From positions 604,501-668,500 of the forward strand of contig NZ_FXAK01000007.1 in the NCBI RefSeq assembly GCF_900177515.1: a DNA stretch of 64,000 bases. The letters are read 5' to 3'. Below, in pieces: positions 23,003 to 31,804 of this stretch (positions are counted from its first letter, which is position 1; each line of letters begins with the position of its first letter). The notes below the pieces were generated by a model that worked only from the letters and a program-made list of their open reading frames with translations, searched no databases and was not told where the DNA came from. Origin of the DNA: Azospirillum oryzae (GTDB lineage: Bacteria > Pseudomonadota > Alphaproteobacteria > Azospirillales > Azospirillaceae). Made by a program: the position numbers and the translations under genes.

Positions 23003-23443
23003 CTACATCAGGCGGGCCAGCAGGGCCATGAACTGGACCCGCTCTTCCTCCGACAGCGGTTCCAGCGTGCGTTCGTGGGCGGCGGCGGCGTTGGCCGTCA
23101 GGTCTACGACCAGCGCCTGGCCGATCCGCGTCAGCCGGACGCTGGTGCGGCGGCGGTCCTGCGGGTCGGGCTGGCGTTCGACCAGATTGCGCTCCACCAG
23201 CCGCAGGATCACGCCTTGCGTGGTCGCCGGATCCATGTAGGTCAGCCGGCCGAGCTGGTTCTGCGACAGCGGACCCTCGGCATGCAGGGTGGCAAGCGCC
23301 GCCCATTGGGTGGGGGTCAGCAGCGAATCGCCGATCAGGTCGATGAAGATCGCCGACGCGCGCTGATGGGCGCGGCGGAGGCGGTGGTGAACCTGGCCGG
23401 CCAACTGGTAGTCGTCGGGAGGCAGTCGTCCGAAGTCGTCCAT
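23003..23443 (-). CDS. MarR-family transcriptional regulator
   Basis: 146 residues with a winged helix-turn-helix: LTPTQWAALATLHAEGPLSQ, then NQLGRLTYMDPATTQGVI (recognition helix) and RQPDPQDRRRTSVRLT (wing with the conserved D-x-R-R). Its dimer helices are at both ends. It lies 169 bases upstream of the livK-like gene in the same direction, and probably controls that operon and itself in response to the transported ligand or a derivative. ATG 23443 has no clear ribosome binding site. Confidence 0.88.
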   Translation of the reverse strand: MDDFGRLPPDDYQLAGQVHHRLRRAHQRASAIFIDLIGDSLLTPTQWAALATLHAEGPLSQNQLGRLTYMDPATTQGVILRLVERNLVERQPDPQDRRRTSVRLTRIGQALVVDLTANAAAAHERTLEPLSEEERVQFMALLARLM

Positions 23444-23811
23444 GGCAACGGGCCCGTGGTTCGCGCCCGCCTTCGATCCGGGGCGAAGGCTGGGGCGGGC
23501 ACGGACCGCCGCTCCCGGCTGCGTGGGCAGAGGTGGCCCGGCGTTTGCCGCCCGTCGCCACCTGTTGCGTCCATTATGCGTTCCTCATGGAAAGGGTAGA
23601 AAACACAATGGCCGCAGTGCAACCTTCGCAGATGCGTCATAGAGCCACAGGAATGCAAACGTCATCGGCGGCGCAACAAAAGAAGCAGCGCAAGTTCGAA
23701 AACAAGGCAAGCGCCGCTTCTGCCGCAATTCGGGCTGTCCAGACCGCTGAATCATGATGCTGTCGTCACGATACGCTTCGGCCGCCGCCGCTTCTCACCG
23801 CCTGTTCTTCG
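23444..23811. other. Intergenic region upstream of the MarR gene
   Basis: No gene supported. A well-placed GAGGAA before an ATG at 23574 on the - strand opens a frame that overlaps the MarR gene out of frame; it could be a translated leader but has no protein-like features. On the + strand the stretch 23640-23757 is purine-rich and less GC-rich than its surroundings. Confidence 0.35.
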
Positions 23812-23985
23812 TCAGGGTTTCCGCTTGGGCGGATAGCTGTCGGGCGGAGCGGTCTTCTCGGCAGGACTGGCCGCGCCCTCGCCATCGGGGGGCGTCACCC
23901 CGCCCGGCGTGTAGGGTGGGGTGGTGGCGTCGGGCGGGCGCTTGGTCGAGGGCGGAGGCGGCGGCGTGTCGAGTCGGCGTGTCAT
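23812..23985 (-). CDS. Small proline-rich hydrophilic protein
   Basis: 57 residues from ATG 23985, preceded by AGGAAAGG with good spacing. The sequence is rich in Pro, Asp, Lys and Thr (e.g. RRLDTPPPPPSTKRPPDATT) and surely disordered. It resembles in style the small protein at 26730-26993 (charged, Pro/Gly-rich, no hydrophobic core). No family or function recognised; codon position bias and ribosome binding site favour a real gene. Confidence 0.5.
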   Translation of the reverse strand: MTRRLDTPPPPPSTKRPPDATTPPYTPGGVTPPDGEGAASPAEKTAPPDSYPPKRKP

Positions 23986-24402
23986 GCGGCACCTTTCCTG
24001 GTCAGGAATCGTCATGAACAACCCGGTGCGGGGCGGACGGTTCCAAGTAGGGGCAGGGCAGGGGCGGGGGAGCATCGCCAGTTCTGCCGGCCCCTGGCTA
24101 TGACCTTCATCTTAGGACCATTTGAAAAAGAGACTGGAATCAAGCGAATCATTGCCGCCGCCGGCCTTGTCCCATTGCCGACCTTTTGTTGCGGCCACAC
24201 CACAGGACCCGGCAAAAGCGGCGGCGGCCGGGCTTCACTGTTGCGGAAGGAGCACGGATTGTTGTGTCTTTGCCGAGGATGCGTCCGCATCGGTTCCCGC
24301 CGGAAGGCGGTGACCGGCCGTATCCCACCAAGGGGCCGGCCCCCGGCCCGACGAGCCGACCGAACCCAGAGCCGACCGAACCCAGCCAAGCGCGGTGACT
24401 CC
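23986..24402. other. Leader region of the beta-barrel gene
   Basis: No gene seen. It holds a GC-rich inverted repeat around 24333-24348 (GGGGCCGGCCCCCGGCCC-like) and the tandem repeat at 24353-24384. The promoter of the beta-barrel gene is not obvious. Confidence 0.35.
24353..24384 (+). repeat. Two tandem copies of a 16-base unit
   Basis: GAGCCGACCGAACCCA is repeated exactly, head to tail, ending 18 bases before the ATG at 24403. It could be a regulator site or a recent slippage duplication in the 5' leader. Confidence 0.9.
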
Positions 24403-25671
24403 ATGAAGACCAGCACCCTTTCCCTCCTCGCCCTCGCTCTCGCCTCGACCGGGCTGACGTCGCTTCCCGCCGCCGCCCAGGACGACCTGCAGCGTGGCGA
24501 AACCGTGCTGGAGCGCCGCCGGCCGGAGCTGGAGCAGCTTGGCGTCCGCGCCGGCTCCTTCCTGTTCCTGCCGCGGGTGGAAGCCGGCGCCACCTATGAG
24601 ACCAACGTCTACGCCACCCGCGACAACCACGAGGACGACGTCATCTGGACCGTCCGTCCGCGGATCGACATCAAGTCCGACTTCGCGGCCCATGCGCTGA
24701 ACTTCTCCGCCTCCGCCGATACCGGCCGCTACAGCGACCATTCCGGCGAGAACTACACGGACTATGCCGCGCAGGCCGACGGCCGTTACGACGTGAACAA
24801 GGGCGGTGCGCTGGACGCCCGGCTGTTCCACCGCCGCAACCACGAAGGCCGAGGCGACATCAACAGCCTGCAGGGCTATGCCGAGCCGGTGAAGTATTTT
24901 ACCAGCGGCGGCGAGGCCGGCTATACCCAGCGCTTCAACCGTGTGCGTGCCCGCGTGTCGGGGTCGGCCCAGTACATCTCCTATGACGACGTCGACCTGA
25001 TCGGCGGCGGCGTCGCCCGCCAGGGTGACCGCGACCGCTGGGAATATGCGACGGTCGGCCGCGTCGGCTATGAGTTCATCGAGGGCTACGAGGCCTTCGT
25101 CCAGGGCACCTATTCCTGGACCCGCCACAAGAACAACCGCGACGCCTTCGGGCTCGACCGCGATTCGGACGGGTACGAGGTGGTGGGCGGCGTCGCCAGC
25201 GAGCTGACCGGCCTGATCACCGGCGAGCTGTTCGCCGGCTACCTCGTTCGCGACTACAAGGACTCGCGGCTTGAGGACTTCAGCGGCCTGTCCTTCGGCG
25301 GACGCCTGAACTGGGCGGTCACCCAGCTGACCGGCATCAGCGCCACCGCCAGCCGGCAGGTGCGCGAGACCTCGGCCAGCCCTGGCTTCGGCACCGCCTC
25401 CAGCTACACCCGCACCCTGTTCGCCCTGGGCGTCGACCACGAGCTGCTGCGCTCGCTGGTGCTGAACGCCCGGCTGCAGTACCGCCAGGACGACTTCAAC
25501 GGCAACGACCGCAACGACAAGGTCTATACGGCCAGCATCGGCGGCACCTATCAGATGAACCGCTATCTGTATCTGACCAGCGGCTACACCTATGAAAAGC
25601 GCAACTCCAACCTGAGCGCGGCCGAGTACAGCGACAACCTGATCTACCTGCGACTCGGCGCCCAGATGTAA
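24403..25671 (+). CDS. Outer-membrane beta-barrel protein
   Basis: 422 residues. Signal peptide MKTSTLSLLALALASTGLTS with cleavage after AAAQ region, then alternating amphipathic strands rich in Tyr/Asp/Arg (e.g. GGEAGYTQRFNRVRARVSGS, RWEYATVGRVGYEFIEGYEA), ending in LIYLRLGAQM. This is the outer_membrane_beta-barrel (BBP2-like) family often encoded with exopolysaccharide export genes. It is likely an 18-strand-type porin-like barrel for polysaccharide passage or anchoring. A terminator follows, and a Wza-like lipoprotein gene lies 370 bases downstream, supporting a role in polysaccharide secretion. Confidence 0.85.
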   Translation: MKTSTLSLLALALASTGLTSLPAAAQDDLQRGETVLERRRPELEQLGVRAGSFLFLPRVEAGATYETNVYATRDNHEDDVIWTVRPRIDIKSDFAAHALNFSASADTGRYSDHSGENYTDYAAQADGRYDVNKGGALDARLFHRRNHEGRGDINSLQGYAEPVKYFTSGGEAGYTQRFNRVRARVSGSAQYISYDDVDLIGGGVARQGDRDRWEYATVGRVGYEFIEGYEAFVQGTYSWTRHKNNRDAFGLDRDSDGYEVVGGVASELTGLITGELFAGYLVRDYKDSRLEDFSGLSFGGRLNWAVTQLTGISATASRQVRETSASPGFGTASSYTRTLFALGVDHELLRSLVLNARLQYRQDDFNGNDRNDKVYTASIGGTYQMNRYLYLTSGYTYEKRNSNLSAAEYSDNLIYLRLGAQM

Positions 25672-26043
25672 TCCAGCCTGTAATCCGCCGAATCCGGATC
25701 GGCCGTCCGGGAAAGTCCCGGCCAAAGGTCCTAAAGGTTTTGCTGAACAGGGCAGGGCGTCCGTCCTATGACGGGCGCCCTTTTCTTATGCCTGCTTTTA
25801 TGGCCGGCAGCGATGTATTGGGGGGATCCGAAGGCGGTAATTCCTCTCCACTTTTTCCCAAGCGCTTGCGAGTTGCTAGTCTCCACCCGAATTCAGGTGC
25901 GTGACCAAAGGGCGCCGCTGCAAGGCGGCCGGCGAATGGGTGGTTCCAGGGAGCCGTTCCATCCGTCCGGGCCTACCGGACCGGCGATCAGGACCGGGCC
26001 GGCGCTGCGGCAGGCATCCACCAGCCAGGGAAAGGGTTTAGGG
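25672..26043. other. Intergenic region between beta-barrel and export lipoprotein genes
   Basis: Holds the terminator of the first gene and then about 250 bases of leader for the second. No open frame with a ribosome binding site, RNA gene or clear promoter was found. Confidence 0.4.
25755..25785 (+). terminator. Rho-independent terminator after the beta-barrel gene
   Basis: GGGCGTCCGTC (25755-25765) pairs with GACGGGCGCCC (25770-25780), with one G-T pair, then TTTTC. Confidence 0.9.
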
Positions 26044-26625
26044 ATGAATCGACGTCATATGTTCCGTGCGCTGGGCCAGGGGATCGGGTTGGCCGCGCTC
26101 GCCGTTGCCATGGTCGGCTGTGCCGGCAACGACGCGCCGATGGAGACCGCCGGCGCCGGTCAGATCGGCGAATACAATCTCGGCCCGGGCGACGCCTTGC
26201 GCGTCATCGTGTTCGGTGAGGAACAGCTGTCCGGCGAGTTCCGCGTGGACGGCACCGGCAAGGTCGCCATGCCGCTGATCGGCGAGGTCTCGGCCAAGGA
26301 CCGCAGCACCCGCGACCTTGAAAAGGAAATCACCACCCGTCTGGCCGCCGGCTATGTGAAGGACCCGAAGGTCAGCGTCGAGGTGCTGAACCACCGGCCC
26401 TTCTTCATCCTGGGTGAGGTGCGCAACCCCGGCCAGTACCAGTATGTCAACGGCATGACCGCCCTGTCGGCCGTGGCGATGGCCGGCGGCTATACCTACC
26501 GCGCCAAGGAGGATTACGTCCTGATCACCCGCGGCGCCGATCCCAAGAAGGAAATCCGCAAGGCTCCGATCACCACCTCGGTGATGCCGGACGACGTGGT
26601 CCGCGTGCCGGAGCGCTATTTCTGA
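26044..26625 (+). CDS. Polysaccharide export lipoprotein (Wza-like, short)
   Basis: 193 residues from ATG 26044. The N-terminus is a lipoprotein signal with lipobox VAMVGC, acylated Cys about residue 21-25. It is followed by a Poly_export domain (YNLGPGDALRVIVFGEEQLS, then GKVAMPLIGEVSAKDRSTRD) and one SLBB domain (FILGEVRNPGQYQYVNGMTA). E. coli Wza has about 380 residues and three domains; this short form is common in alphaproteobacteria. It forms, or helps form, the outer-membrane/periplasmic channel for capsule or exopolysaccharide. No polymerase or tyrosine kinase gene is adjacent. Confidence 0.9.
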   Translation: MNRRHMFRALGQGIGLAALAVAMVGCAGNDAPMETAGAGQIGEYNLGPGDALRVIVFGEEQLSGEFRVDGTGKVAMPLIGEVSAKDRSTRDLEKEITTRLAAGYVKDPKVSVEVLNHRPFFILGEVRNPGQYQYVNGMTALSAVAMAGGYTYRAKEDYVLITRGADPKKEIRKAPITTSVMPDDVVRVPERYF

Positions 26626-26665
26626 GCCCAGGCTTCCAAGGGCCGATTGCCGGACGCCTGACAGA

Positions 26666-26701
26666 GAAAAGCCCGACCGGGATCCCCGGCCGGGCTTTTC
26701 G
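26666..26701. terminator. Bidirectional terminator
   Basis: GAAAAGCCCG...CGGGCTTTTC forms a long symmetrical stem (26666-26700) with T-runs on both strands, between the convergent export lipoprotein gene and the small gene at 26730. Confidence 0.9.
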
Positions 26702-26729
26702 CTGTTCCGGGCGGCCCGCCATCGGGCGG

Positions 26730-26993
26730 TCAGGTGTCCAGCGTATCGCCGCCCTTCTTCTGGCCCGGCGGGATGCGCTGATCTTTAGGGACGATGGGAT
26801 CGCGCGACATGCCGTGCGGCGGCGTGGTGCCGGCCGCCTCGTCGTCGGTGCCGAGCGGAGCGGCGGCGGGATCGGTGGCCGGAACCTTGTCGCCGGTCAG
26901 CCCGCGGTCAATGTCCGCGCGCATCCGATGGGCCTCCGCGCTGGGAGTGGTGGGCGTATCACCGCCCGACTCGGGACGCTGGGGCTTGGTCAT
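26730..26993 (-). CDS. Small hydrophilic protein, probably disordered
   Basis: 87 residues from ATG 26993, preceded by AAAGG. Rich in Pro, Asp, Gly and Thr (e.g. TKPQRPESGGDTPTTPSAEA, KDQRIPPGQKKGGDTLDT). There is no hydrophobic core, signal peptide or known motif. Similar in style to the product at 23812-23985. Function unknown. Confidence 0.55.
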   Translation of the reverse strand: MTKPQRPESGGDTPTTPSAEAHRMRADIDRGLTGDKVPATDPAAAPLGTDDEAAGTTPPHGMSRDPIVPKDQRIPPGQKKGGDTLDT

Positions 26994-27160
26994 GGTCGGC
27001 CTTTCGCACAAGCTGGTATCGGGGGCATCGTGATGCCTCCTCCAACCGTGCGGCCGTCCAAGGGTTCCGTGGTGAGTTGCTGTTGGTTTATCCTTACGGG
27101 CGTAGGGGAGACCTGGTGCGTGGACTTGCCCGGAGCAAGTGGAGAGCCAGTGTGTCGATT

Positions 27161-27427
27161 CTACGCAGCGACCTCAAAGACACAGGGGCTTTTGAAGCCG
27201 AGTGAGGAGTGTCGCCGGATTGGATTATAGAAGCCGTCGATGTAGCAGCCAATGGCGATTTAGGCCTGCCGCCGCGAAGTAAAGATCGTGCGCCACACCA
27301 GCTCTGACTTCAAGGGCTTGAAGATAGTCTCCACCATCGCGTTATCGTAGCGGTTCCCGCGCCCGCTCATCGAAACCAATATTGCGTTCTCCTGCAACAT
27401 CTTCTGGTATTCATCCGAACAGTATTG
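27161..27427 (-). pseudogene. Remnant of an IS3-family transposase (OrfB C-terminal end)
   Basis: Translation on the - strand gives QYCSDEYQKMLQENAILVSM, then SGRGNRYDNAMVETIFKPLK and SELVWRTIF, an in-frame stop (TAA at 27260-27262), then IAIGCYIDGFYNPIRRHSSL and a final stop at 27161. These are the well-known end motifs of the IS3 DDE integrase core (second D and final E region: S-x-R-G-N-x-Y-D-N-A-x-x-E-x-F). The N-terminal two thirds, including the first Asp, is missing, and the frame is broken, so it is inactive. Confidence 0.9.
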
Positions 27428-27750
27428 GGCGGTTCAATCAGTGAGCGCACCAAGGCCGCTCTGCGGGCCGCGCGAGACAGGGGGGTGAGGCTCGCTGGTC
27501 CAAACCGGGGAGCCAGCTTGCGCGCTCAGCCCCCAACCTGCGGGTCTCGACGGATGCGTGAGTTGGCCGACAAACGGGCCGACGACCTGCGCGCCCTCGT
27601 GTCGGATATCATGGCTTCCGGATCGCGGAGCCTCCGCGCCATCGGCCGCGAACTGGATCGGCGACATGTGTCCACGCCCATGGGCGGCTGTTTGGGGACC
27701 AGCCCAGGTCCGGAACCTTCTGCGTCGCCTTGAAAGGTCGTGTCCACCCG
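27425..27750 (+). pseudogene. Remnant of a serine recombinase (C-terminal end, frameshifted)
   Basis: The fragment GGSISERTKAALRAARDRGV then RLAGPN is the end of a resolvase/invertase catalytic domain (the usual E-helix ISERTxAAL...AxxRG). Later residues (DDLRALVSDIMASGSRSLRA, then IGRELDRRHVSTPMGG) match the helical DNA-binding part. The expected ending WGPAQVRNLLRRLE is present but in another frame, so there is a frameshift near 27690. The catalytic serine region is absent, apparently lost where the IS3 remnant abuts at 27425-27428. Confidence 0.85.
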
Positions 27751-27876
27751 GACAGGGGGCTGTTAATGCCCCGATCAGCCGTTGACGCGACTGTTACCTC
27801 GACGTTACCTGGAGAGACGAAGGGCTTAGCGCTGCAAGGTGCGCCGTCGCTAAGCCCTTGTGTCGATTAACGAAAC

Positions 27877-27952
27877 TGGTGCCGGATACAGGAATCGAAC
27901 CCGTGACCTTCTGATTACAAATCAGCTGCTCTACCAGCTGAGCTAATCCGGC
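27877..27952 (-). tRNA. tRNA-Thr (anticodon TGT)
   Basis: 76 bases with encoded CCA. Acceptor GCCGGAT/ATCCGGC, D-loop AGCTCAGCTGGTAGAGC, anticodon loop TTTGTAA (anticodon TGT), T-loop GGGTTCGAATCC. The 3' end faces the mobile-element remnants, as expected for an integration target. Confidence 0.97.
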
Positions 27953-28035
27953 GCGCCCGTCGCTTGGCGGAGGCACACCTTAGCGTCCCTTTTCCGTGCA
28001 AACAAGCACTTGACCGCACCGGAACCGCTTCCCCG

Positions 28036-28935
28036 TCACTCGCGCAGGCGGGCGACCTCGTACAAAGCCACCGCGGCGGCATTGGAAACGTTGAGGCTGC
28101 CCACCGGACCGCCGGTGGGAAGGCGCGCGATGGCGTCGCAGCGCTCCATGGTCAGCCGGCGCAGGCCGCTGCCCTCCGCCCCCATCACCAGAACCGTCTT
28201 GCCGGTCAGGTCCAGCTTGGCCAGAGTTGACTGCCCCGATTCGGCAAGTCCGACCGACCAGAAGCCGTTCTGCTGCAGGTCGGTCAGCGCGCGGGCAAGG
28301 TTGGTGACGCGGACCAGCGGCACCGCCTCCAGCGCGCCCGATGCACTCTTTGCCAGCACGCCCGTGGTTTCCGGGGCGTGGCGTTCGGTCACCACCACGG
28401 CGCGGGCGCCGAAGGCGGCGGCGGACCGCAGGATGGCGCCGACATTGTGCGGATCCGTCACCTGGTCGAGGGCAACGATGACCGCCGATTTCTCCGGCTC
28501 CAGCTCGTTGCACAAATCCTCGATGCCCAGTTCCGGCAAGGGAGAGGCGTCGACCACGATGCCCTGGTGGACGGCGCCCGGCGGCAGCATCCGCTCGAGC
28601 TCCATCCGGTCGACCGGCGAGGCCTCCGGCCGTTGCAGCCCCAGAGCGCGGGCCGCCGCGAAGGCCGGCTCCAACGCCGCCCGGCCCGAATCGGTCGCCA
28701 GCAGCCGGTGAATGCGCCGCTCCGGGTTGGTCCAGGCGGCGGCGACCGGGTGCAGACCATAGAGAAGGACGCCGCGCGCGGCCGGCGGACGACCGCCCTT
28801 CGCCGGCCGCGGTGACGACCCGTGCTGTGCCTTCGCACCGGAACGCTCGCCGCCCCGGTCGGGGGTGCGGTCGGCGGCACGGTCGGAAGAGCGGCTGGAA
28901 GCGGGGGCGGAGCCGGGATGTCTGGAGCGCGTCAT
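28036..28935 (-). CDS. rlmB: 23S rRNA (guanosine-2'-O-)-methyltransferase RlmB-type (SpoU family)
   Basis: 299 residues from ATG 28935 (a GTG at 28944 is an alternative). It methylates a ribose in the 23S rRNA peptidyl-transferase region using S-adenosylmethionine. The SPOUT motifs are DQVTDPHNVGAILRSAAAFG, VLVMGAEGSGLRRL and PVGSLNVSNAAAVALYEVAR. An L30e-like substrate-binding domain (about 55-130, VLLYGLHPVAAAWTNPER) precedes. The first 50 residues are a basic, low-complexity tail rich in Arg, Ser and Pro. Divergent from the tRNA-Tyr operon and thus grouped with translation genes. Confidence 0.9.
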   Translation of the reverse strand: MTRSRHPGSAPASSRSSDRAADRTPDRGGERSGAKAQHGSSPRPAKGGRPPAARGVLLYGLHPVAAAWTNPERRIHRLLATDSGRAALEPAFAAARALGLQRPEASPVDRMELERMLPPGAVHQGIVVDASPLPELGIEDLCNELEPEKSAVIVALDQVTDPHNVGAILRSAAAFGARAVVVTERHAPETTGVLAKSASGALEAVPLVRVTNLARALTDLQQNGFWSVGLAESGQSTLAKLDLTGKTVLVMGAEGSGLRRLTMERCDAIARLPTGGPVGSLNVSNAAAVALYEVARLRE

Positions 28936-29011
28936 GATACCCACGAAGAAGGGGAGGGGGCCGCAGCGGACTGCGGCCGAATTTTTTCTGGTGTGAACCG
29001 CTTAACCCGTG

Positions 29012-29041
29012 TTGACAAGGTCTGAAAAATTCGCATATTGC
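29012..29041 (+). promoter_or_regulatory. Promoter of the tRNA-Tyr/tRNA-Gly/tuf operon
   Basis: TTGACA (29012-29017, perfect -35), 18-base spacer, TATTGC (29036-29041); a CATATT at 16 bases is an alternative -10. It starts RNA about 28 bases before tRNA-Tyr. Confidence 0.7.
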
Positions 29042-29076
29042 CGAACTCCGCGGCGGGCACAGCCAAGCCGCGGATT

Positions 29077-29162
29077 GGAAGGGTGGCCGAGTGGTTAAAG
29101 GCAGCAGACTGTAAATCTGCCCGCGTTAGCGTACGCTGGTTCGAATCCAGCCCCTTCCACCA
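29077..29162 (+). tRNA. tRNA-Tyr (anticodon GTA)
   Basis: 86 bases with encoded CCA and the long variable arm of class II tRNAs (CCGCGTTAGCGTACG). Acceptor GGAAGGG/CCCTTCC, anticodon loop CTGTAAA, T-loop GGTTCGAATCC. Confidence 0.97.
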
Positions 29163-29227
29163 CTACATTCCACGGCTTGTCCGTGATCGCGTTTGCCCCG
29201 GACGGTCGCGCCGGCGGGATGGCTCAG

Positions 29228-29301
29228 GCGGGTGTAGCTCAATGGTAGAGCAGAAGCCTTCCAAGCTTACGACGGGGGTTCGATTCCCCTCACCCGCTCC
29301 A
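29228..29301 (+). tRNA. tRNA-Gly (anticodon TCC)
   Basis: 74 bases with encoded CCA. Acceptor GCGGGTG/CACCCGC, anticodon loop CTTCCAA, T-loop GGTTCGATTCC. Between tRNA-Tyr and tuf, as in the classic tufB operon. Confidence 0.97.
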
Positions 29302-29381
29302 ATCCCGCGTGCGCCACGGAAAACGGATCTCGGCCGGGCCATTGTGTGCGTCCGGAACGTCGGGAACGAAAGACCAAAGCG

Positions 29382-30572
<1,191 letters not shown>

Positions 30573-30586
30573 TGCTATAAGCCTGC

Positions 30587-30623
30587 CTCCCCCGCCGGGC
30601 CACGGTTCGGCGGGGGAGTTTTA
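30587..30623 (+). terminator. Rho-independent terminator after tuf copy 1
   Basis: CTCCCCCGCCG (30587-30597) pairs perfectly with CGGCGGGGGAG (30608-30618), then TTTTAT. Confidence 0.95.
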
Positions 30624-30697
30624 TCTGGCTGCAGAGTACGGTTGGGCTTCCGGAAAGCCGTTCTAAAAAGTTATTCCGAAAGTCGGGCTGAAAGGCC

Positions 30698-30727
30698 TTG
30701 ACACCGCCGCCGAAAGAATGCTTTAAG
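30698..30727 (+). promoter_or_regulatory. Promoter of the tRNA-Trp/secE/nusG operon
   Basis: TTGACA (30698-30703, perfect), then CTTTAA at 17 bases or TTTAAG at 18 bases (30721-30727). It starts RNA near 30733, about 32 bases before tRNA-Trp. Confidence 0.7.
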
Positions 30728-30764
30728 CGGCGTCCCACGCCGAAAGGTGTGGCCGGACGGAGAT

Positions 30765-30840
30765 AGGAGTGTAGCTCAATTGGTAGAGCACCGGTCTCCA
30801 AAACCGGGGGTTGGGGGTTCGAGCCCCTCCACTCCTGCCA
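30765..30840 (+). tRNA. tRNA-Trp (anticodon CCA)
   Basis: 76 bases with encoded CCA. Acceptor AGGAGTG/CACTCCT, D-arm TAGCTCAATTGGTAGAGCA, anticodon loop CTCCAAA, T-loop GGTTCGAGCCC. The tRNA-Trp/secE/nusG order is conserved across Proteobacteria. Confidence 0.97.
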
Positions 30841-30912
30841 TCCCGTCCCAATAACGGTTAGGGTAAAAGCGGCGCCCTTCATAGTCGCTCCGGAGCTCGC
30901 ACGGTTCGCACG

Positions 30913-31110
30913 ATGGCTAAAGTCAATCCCGCAGAATTCGCGCGCGAGGTCCGCCGCGAGGTAGCCAGGGTCACCTGGCCGACCCGCAAGGAAACCGGCA
31001 TCACGACCGCCATGGTTTTCGTCATGGTCGTGCTCGCCGCCCTGTTCTTCCTCGTCGTCGATCAGGTGCTGGCGGTTGCCGTTCGCTTGATCCTTGGGCT
31101 GGGAGGCTAA
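30913..31110 (+). CDS. secE: Preprotein translocase subunit SecE
   Basis: 65 residues, the short one-helix form usual in alphaproteobacteria. An amphipathic cytoplasmic helix (EFAREVRREVARVTWPTRKE, with the conserved VTWPTRKET) is followed by one membrane span (VFVMVVLAALFFLVVDQVL). It clamps the SecY channel (encoded at 57483) in the inner membrane. Three bases separate it from nusG. Confidence 0.96.
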   Translation: MAKVNPAEFAREVRREVARVTWPTRKETGITTAMVFVMVVLAALFFLVVDQVLAVAVRLILGLGG

Positions 31111-31113
31111 GAC

Positions 31114-31644
31114 ATGGCCGCGCGCTGGTACGTCGTGCACGTTTATTCGGGTTTCGAAAAGAAGGTCGCCCAGGCCATCCGCGAAAAGGCGGCTCAGAAG
31201 GGTCTGGAAGACAAGTTCGAGGAAATCCTGGTCCCGACCGAAGAAGTGGTCGAAGTGCGCCGGGGTTCCAAGATCAACACGGAACGCAAGTTCTTCCCCG
31301 GCTACGTCCTCGTCAAGATGGACCTGACCGACGAATCCTGGTCGCTGGTGAAGAACACACCGAAGGTCACGGACTTCCTGGGCGGTGGCGGCAAGCCGCA
31401 GCCGATTTCCCAGCGCGAGGCCGAACGGATCATCCATCAGGTGCAGGAAGGCTTTGAGCGCCCCAAGCCGTCGATCACCTTCGAGGTGGGCGAACAGGTG
31501 CGAGTGAGCGACGGTCCCTTCACCTCGTTCAATGGTGTCGTCGAGGAAGTCGACGAAGAGAAGTCCCGCCTCAAGGTGGCGGTGTCGATCTTCGGTCGCT
31601 CCACGCCGGTCGAGCTGGAATACACGCAGGTCGAAAAGATCTAA
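31114..31644 (+). CDS. nusG: Transcription termination/antitermination factor NusG
   Basis: 176 residues: NGN domain (RWYVVHVYSGFEKKVAQAIR at the start) that binds RNA polymerase, and C-terminal KOW domain (VSDGPFTSFNGVVEEVDEEK) that contacts Rho or ribosomal protein S10, coupling transcription to translation. Length is normal. Downstream partners rplK, rplA and rpoBC follow in the same direction. Confidence 0.97.
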   Translation: MAARWYVVHVYSGFEKKVAQAIREKAAQKGLEDKFEEILVPTEEVVEVRRGSKINTERKFFPGYVLVKMDLTDESWSLVKNTPKVTDFLGGGGKPQPISQREAERIIHQVQEGFERPKPSITFEVGEQVRVSDGPFTSFNGVVEEVDEEKSRLKVAVSIFGRSTPVELEYTQVEKI

Positions 31645-31723
31645 GCGCAAGGTTCCACAGTTTTTCGTGTCGGAGCTGCCGGTGCTTGCATCGGTGGCTC
31701 CATTCTGTTGCGGGAGGCTCGCC

Positions 31724-31780
31724 ATGGCCGAACCGCAAAACCCCGCGACGCCGCGCCGGACCATCCGGTCCCAGGCGTGA
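31724..31780 (+). CDS. 18-residue micro-ORF between nusG and rplK
   Basis: ATG 31724 to TGA 31778-31780 encodes MAEPQNPATPRRTIRSQA. GGGAGG lies 7 bases upstream. It ends 24 bases before the rplK start. It could be a leader peptide in the ribosomal protein operon or noise; there is no hydrophobic segment. Confidence 0.3.
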   Translation: MAEPQNPATPRRTIRSQA

Positions 31781-31804
31781 GGCGTCGTCCCAGGAGGTTG
31801 TGAG

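Noticed and set aside
20239..23031. A 930-codon + strand frame across the liv genes.
   Set aside because: Shadow of the livHM and livK-like genes on the other strand; the product is His/Gln/Arg-rich without domains.
23335..23574. A - strand frame starting at 23574 with a good Shine-Dalgarno, overlapping the MarR gene out of frame.
   Set aside because: The product is Arg/Pro/Thr-rich shadow sequence; at most a translated leader for marR.
23653..23757. A 34-codon + strand frame, Lys/Gln/Ala-rich.
   Set aside because: AGGA touches the ATG, leaving no spacing for ribosome binding; no other support.
30587..30623. The hairpin after tuf copy 1 as a regulatory leader for tRNA-Trp.
   Set aside because: A new consensus promoter follows it at 30698, so it is simply the tuf terminator.
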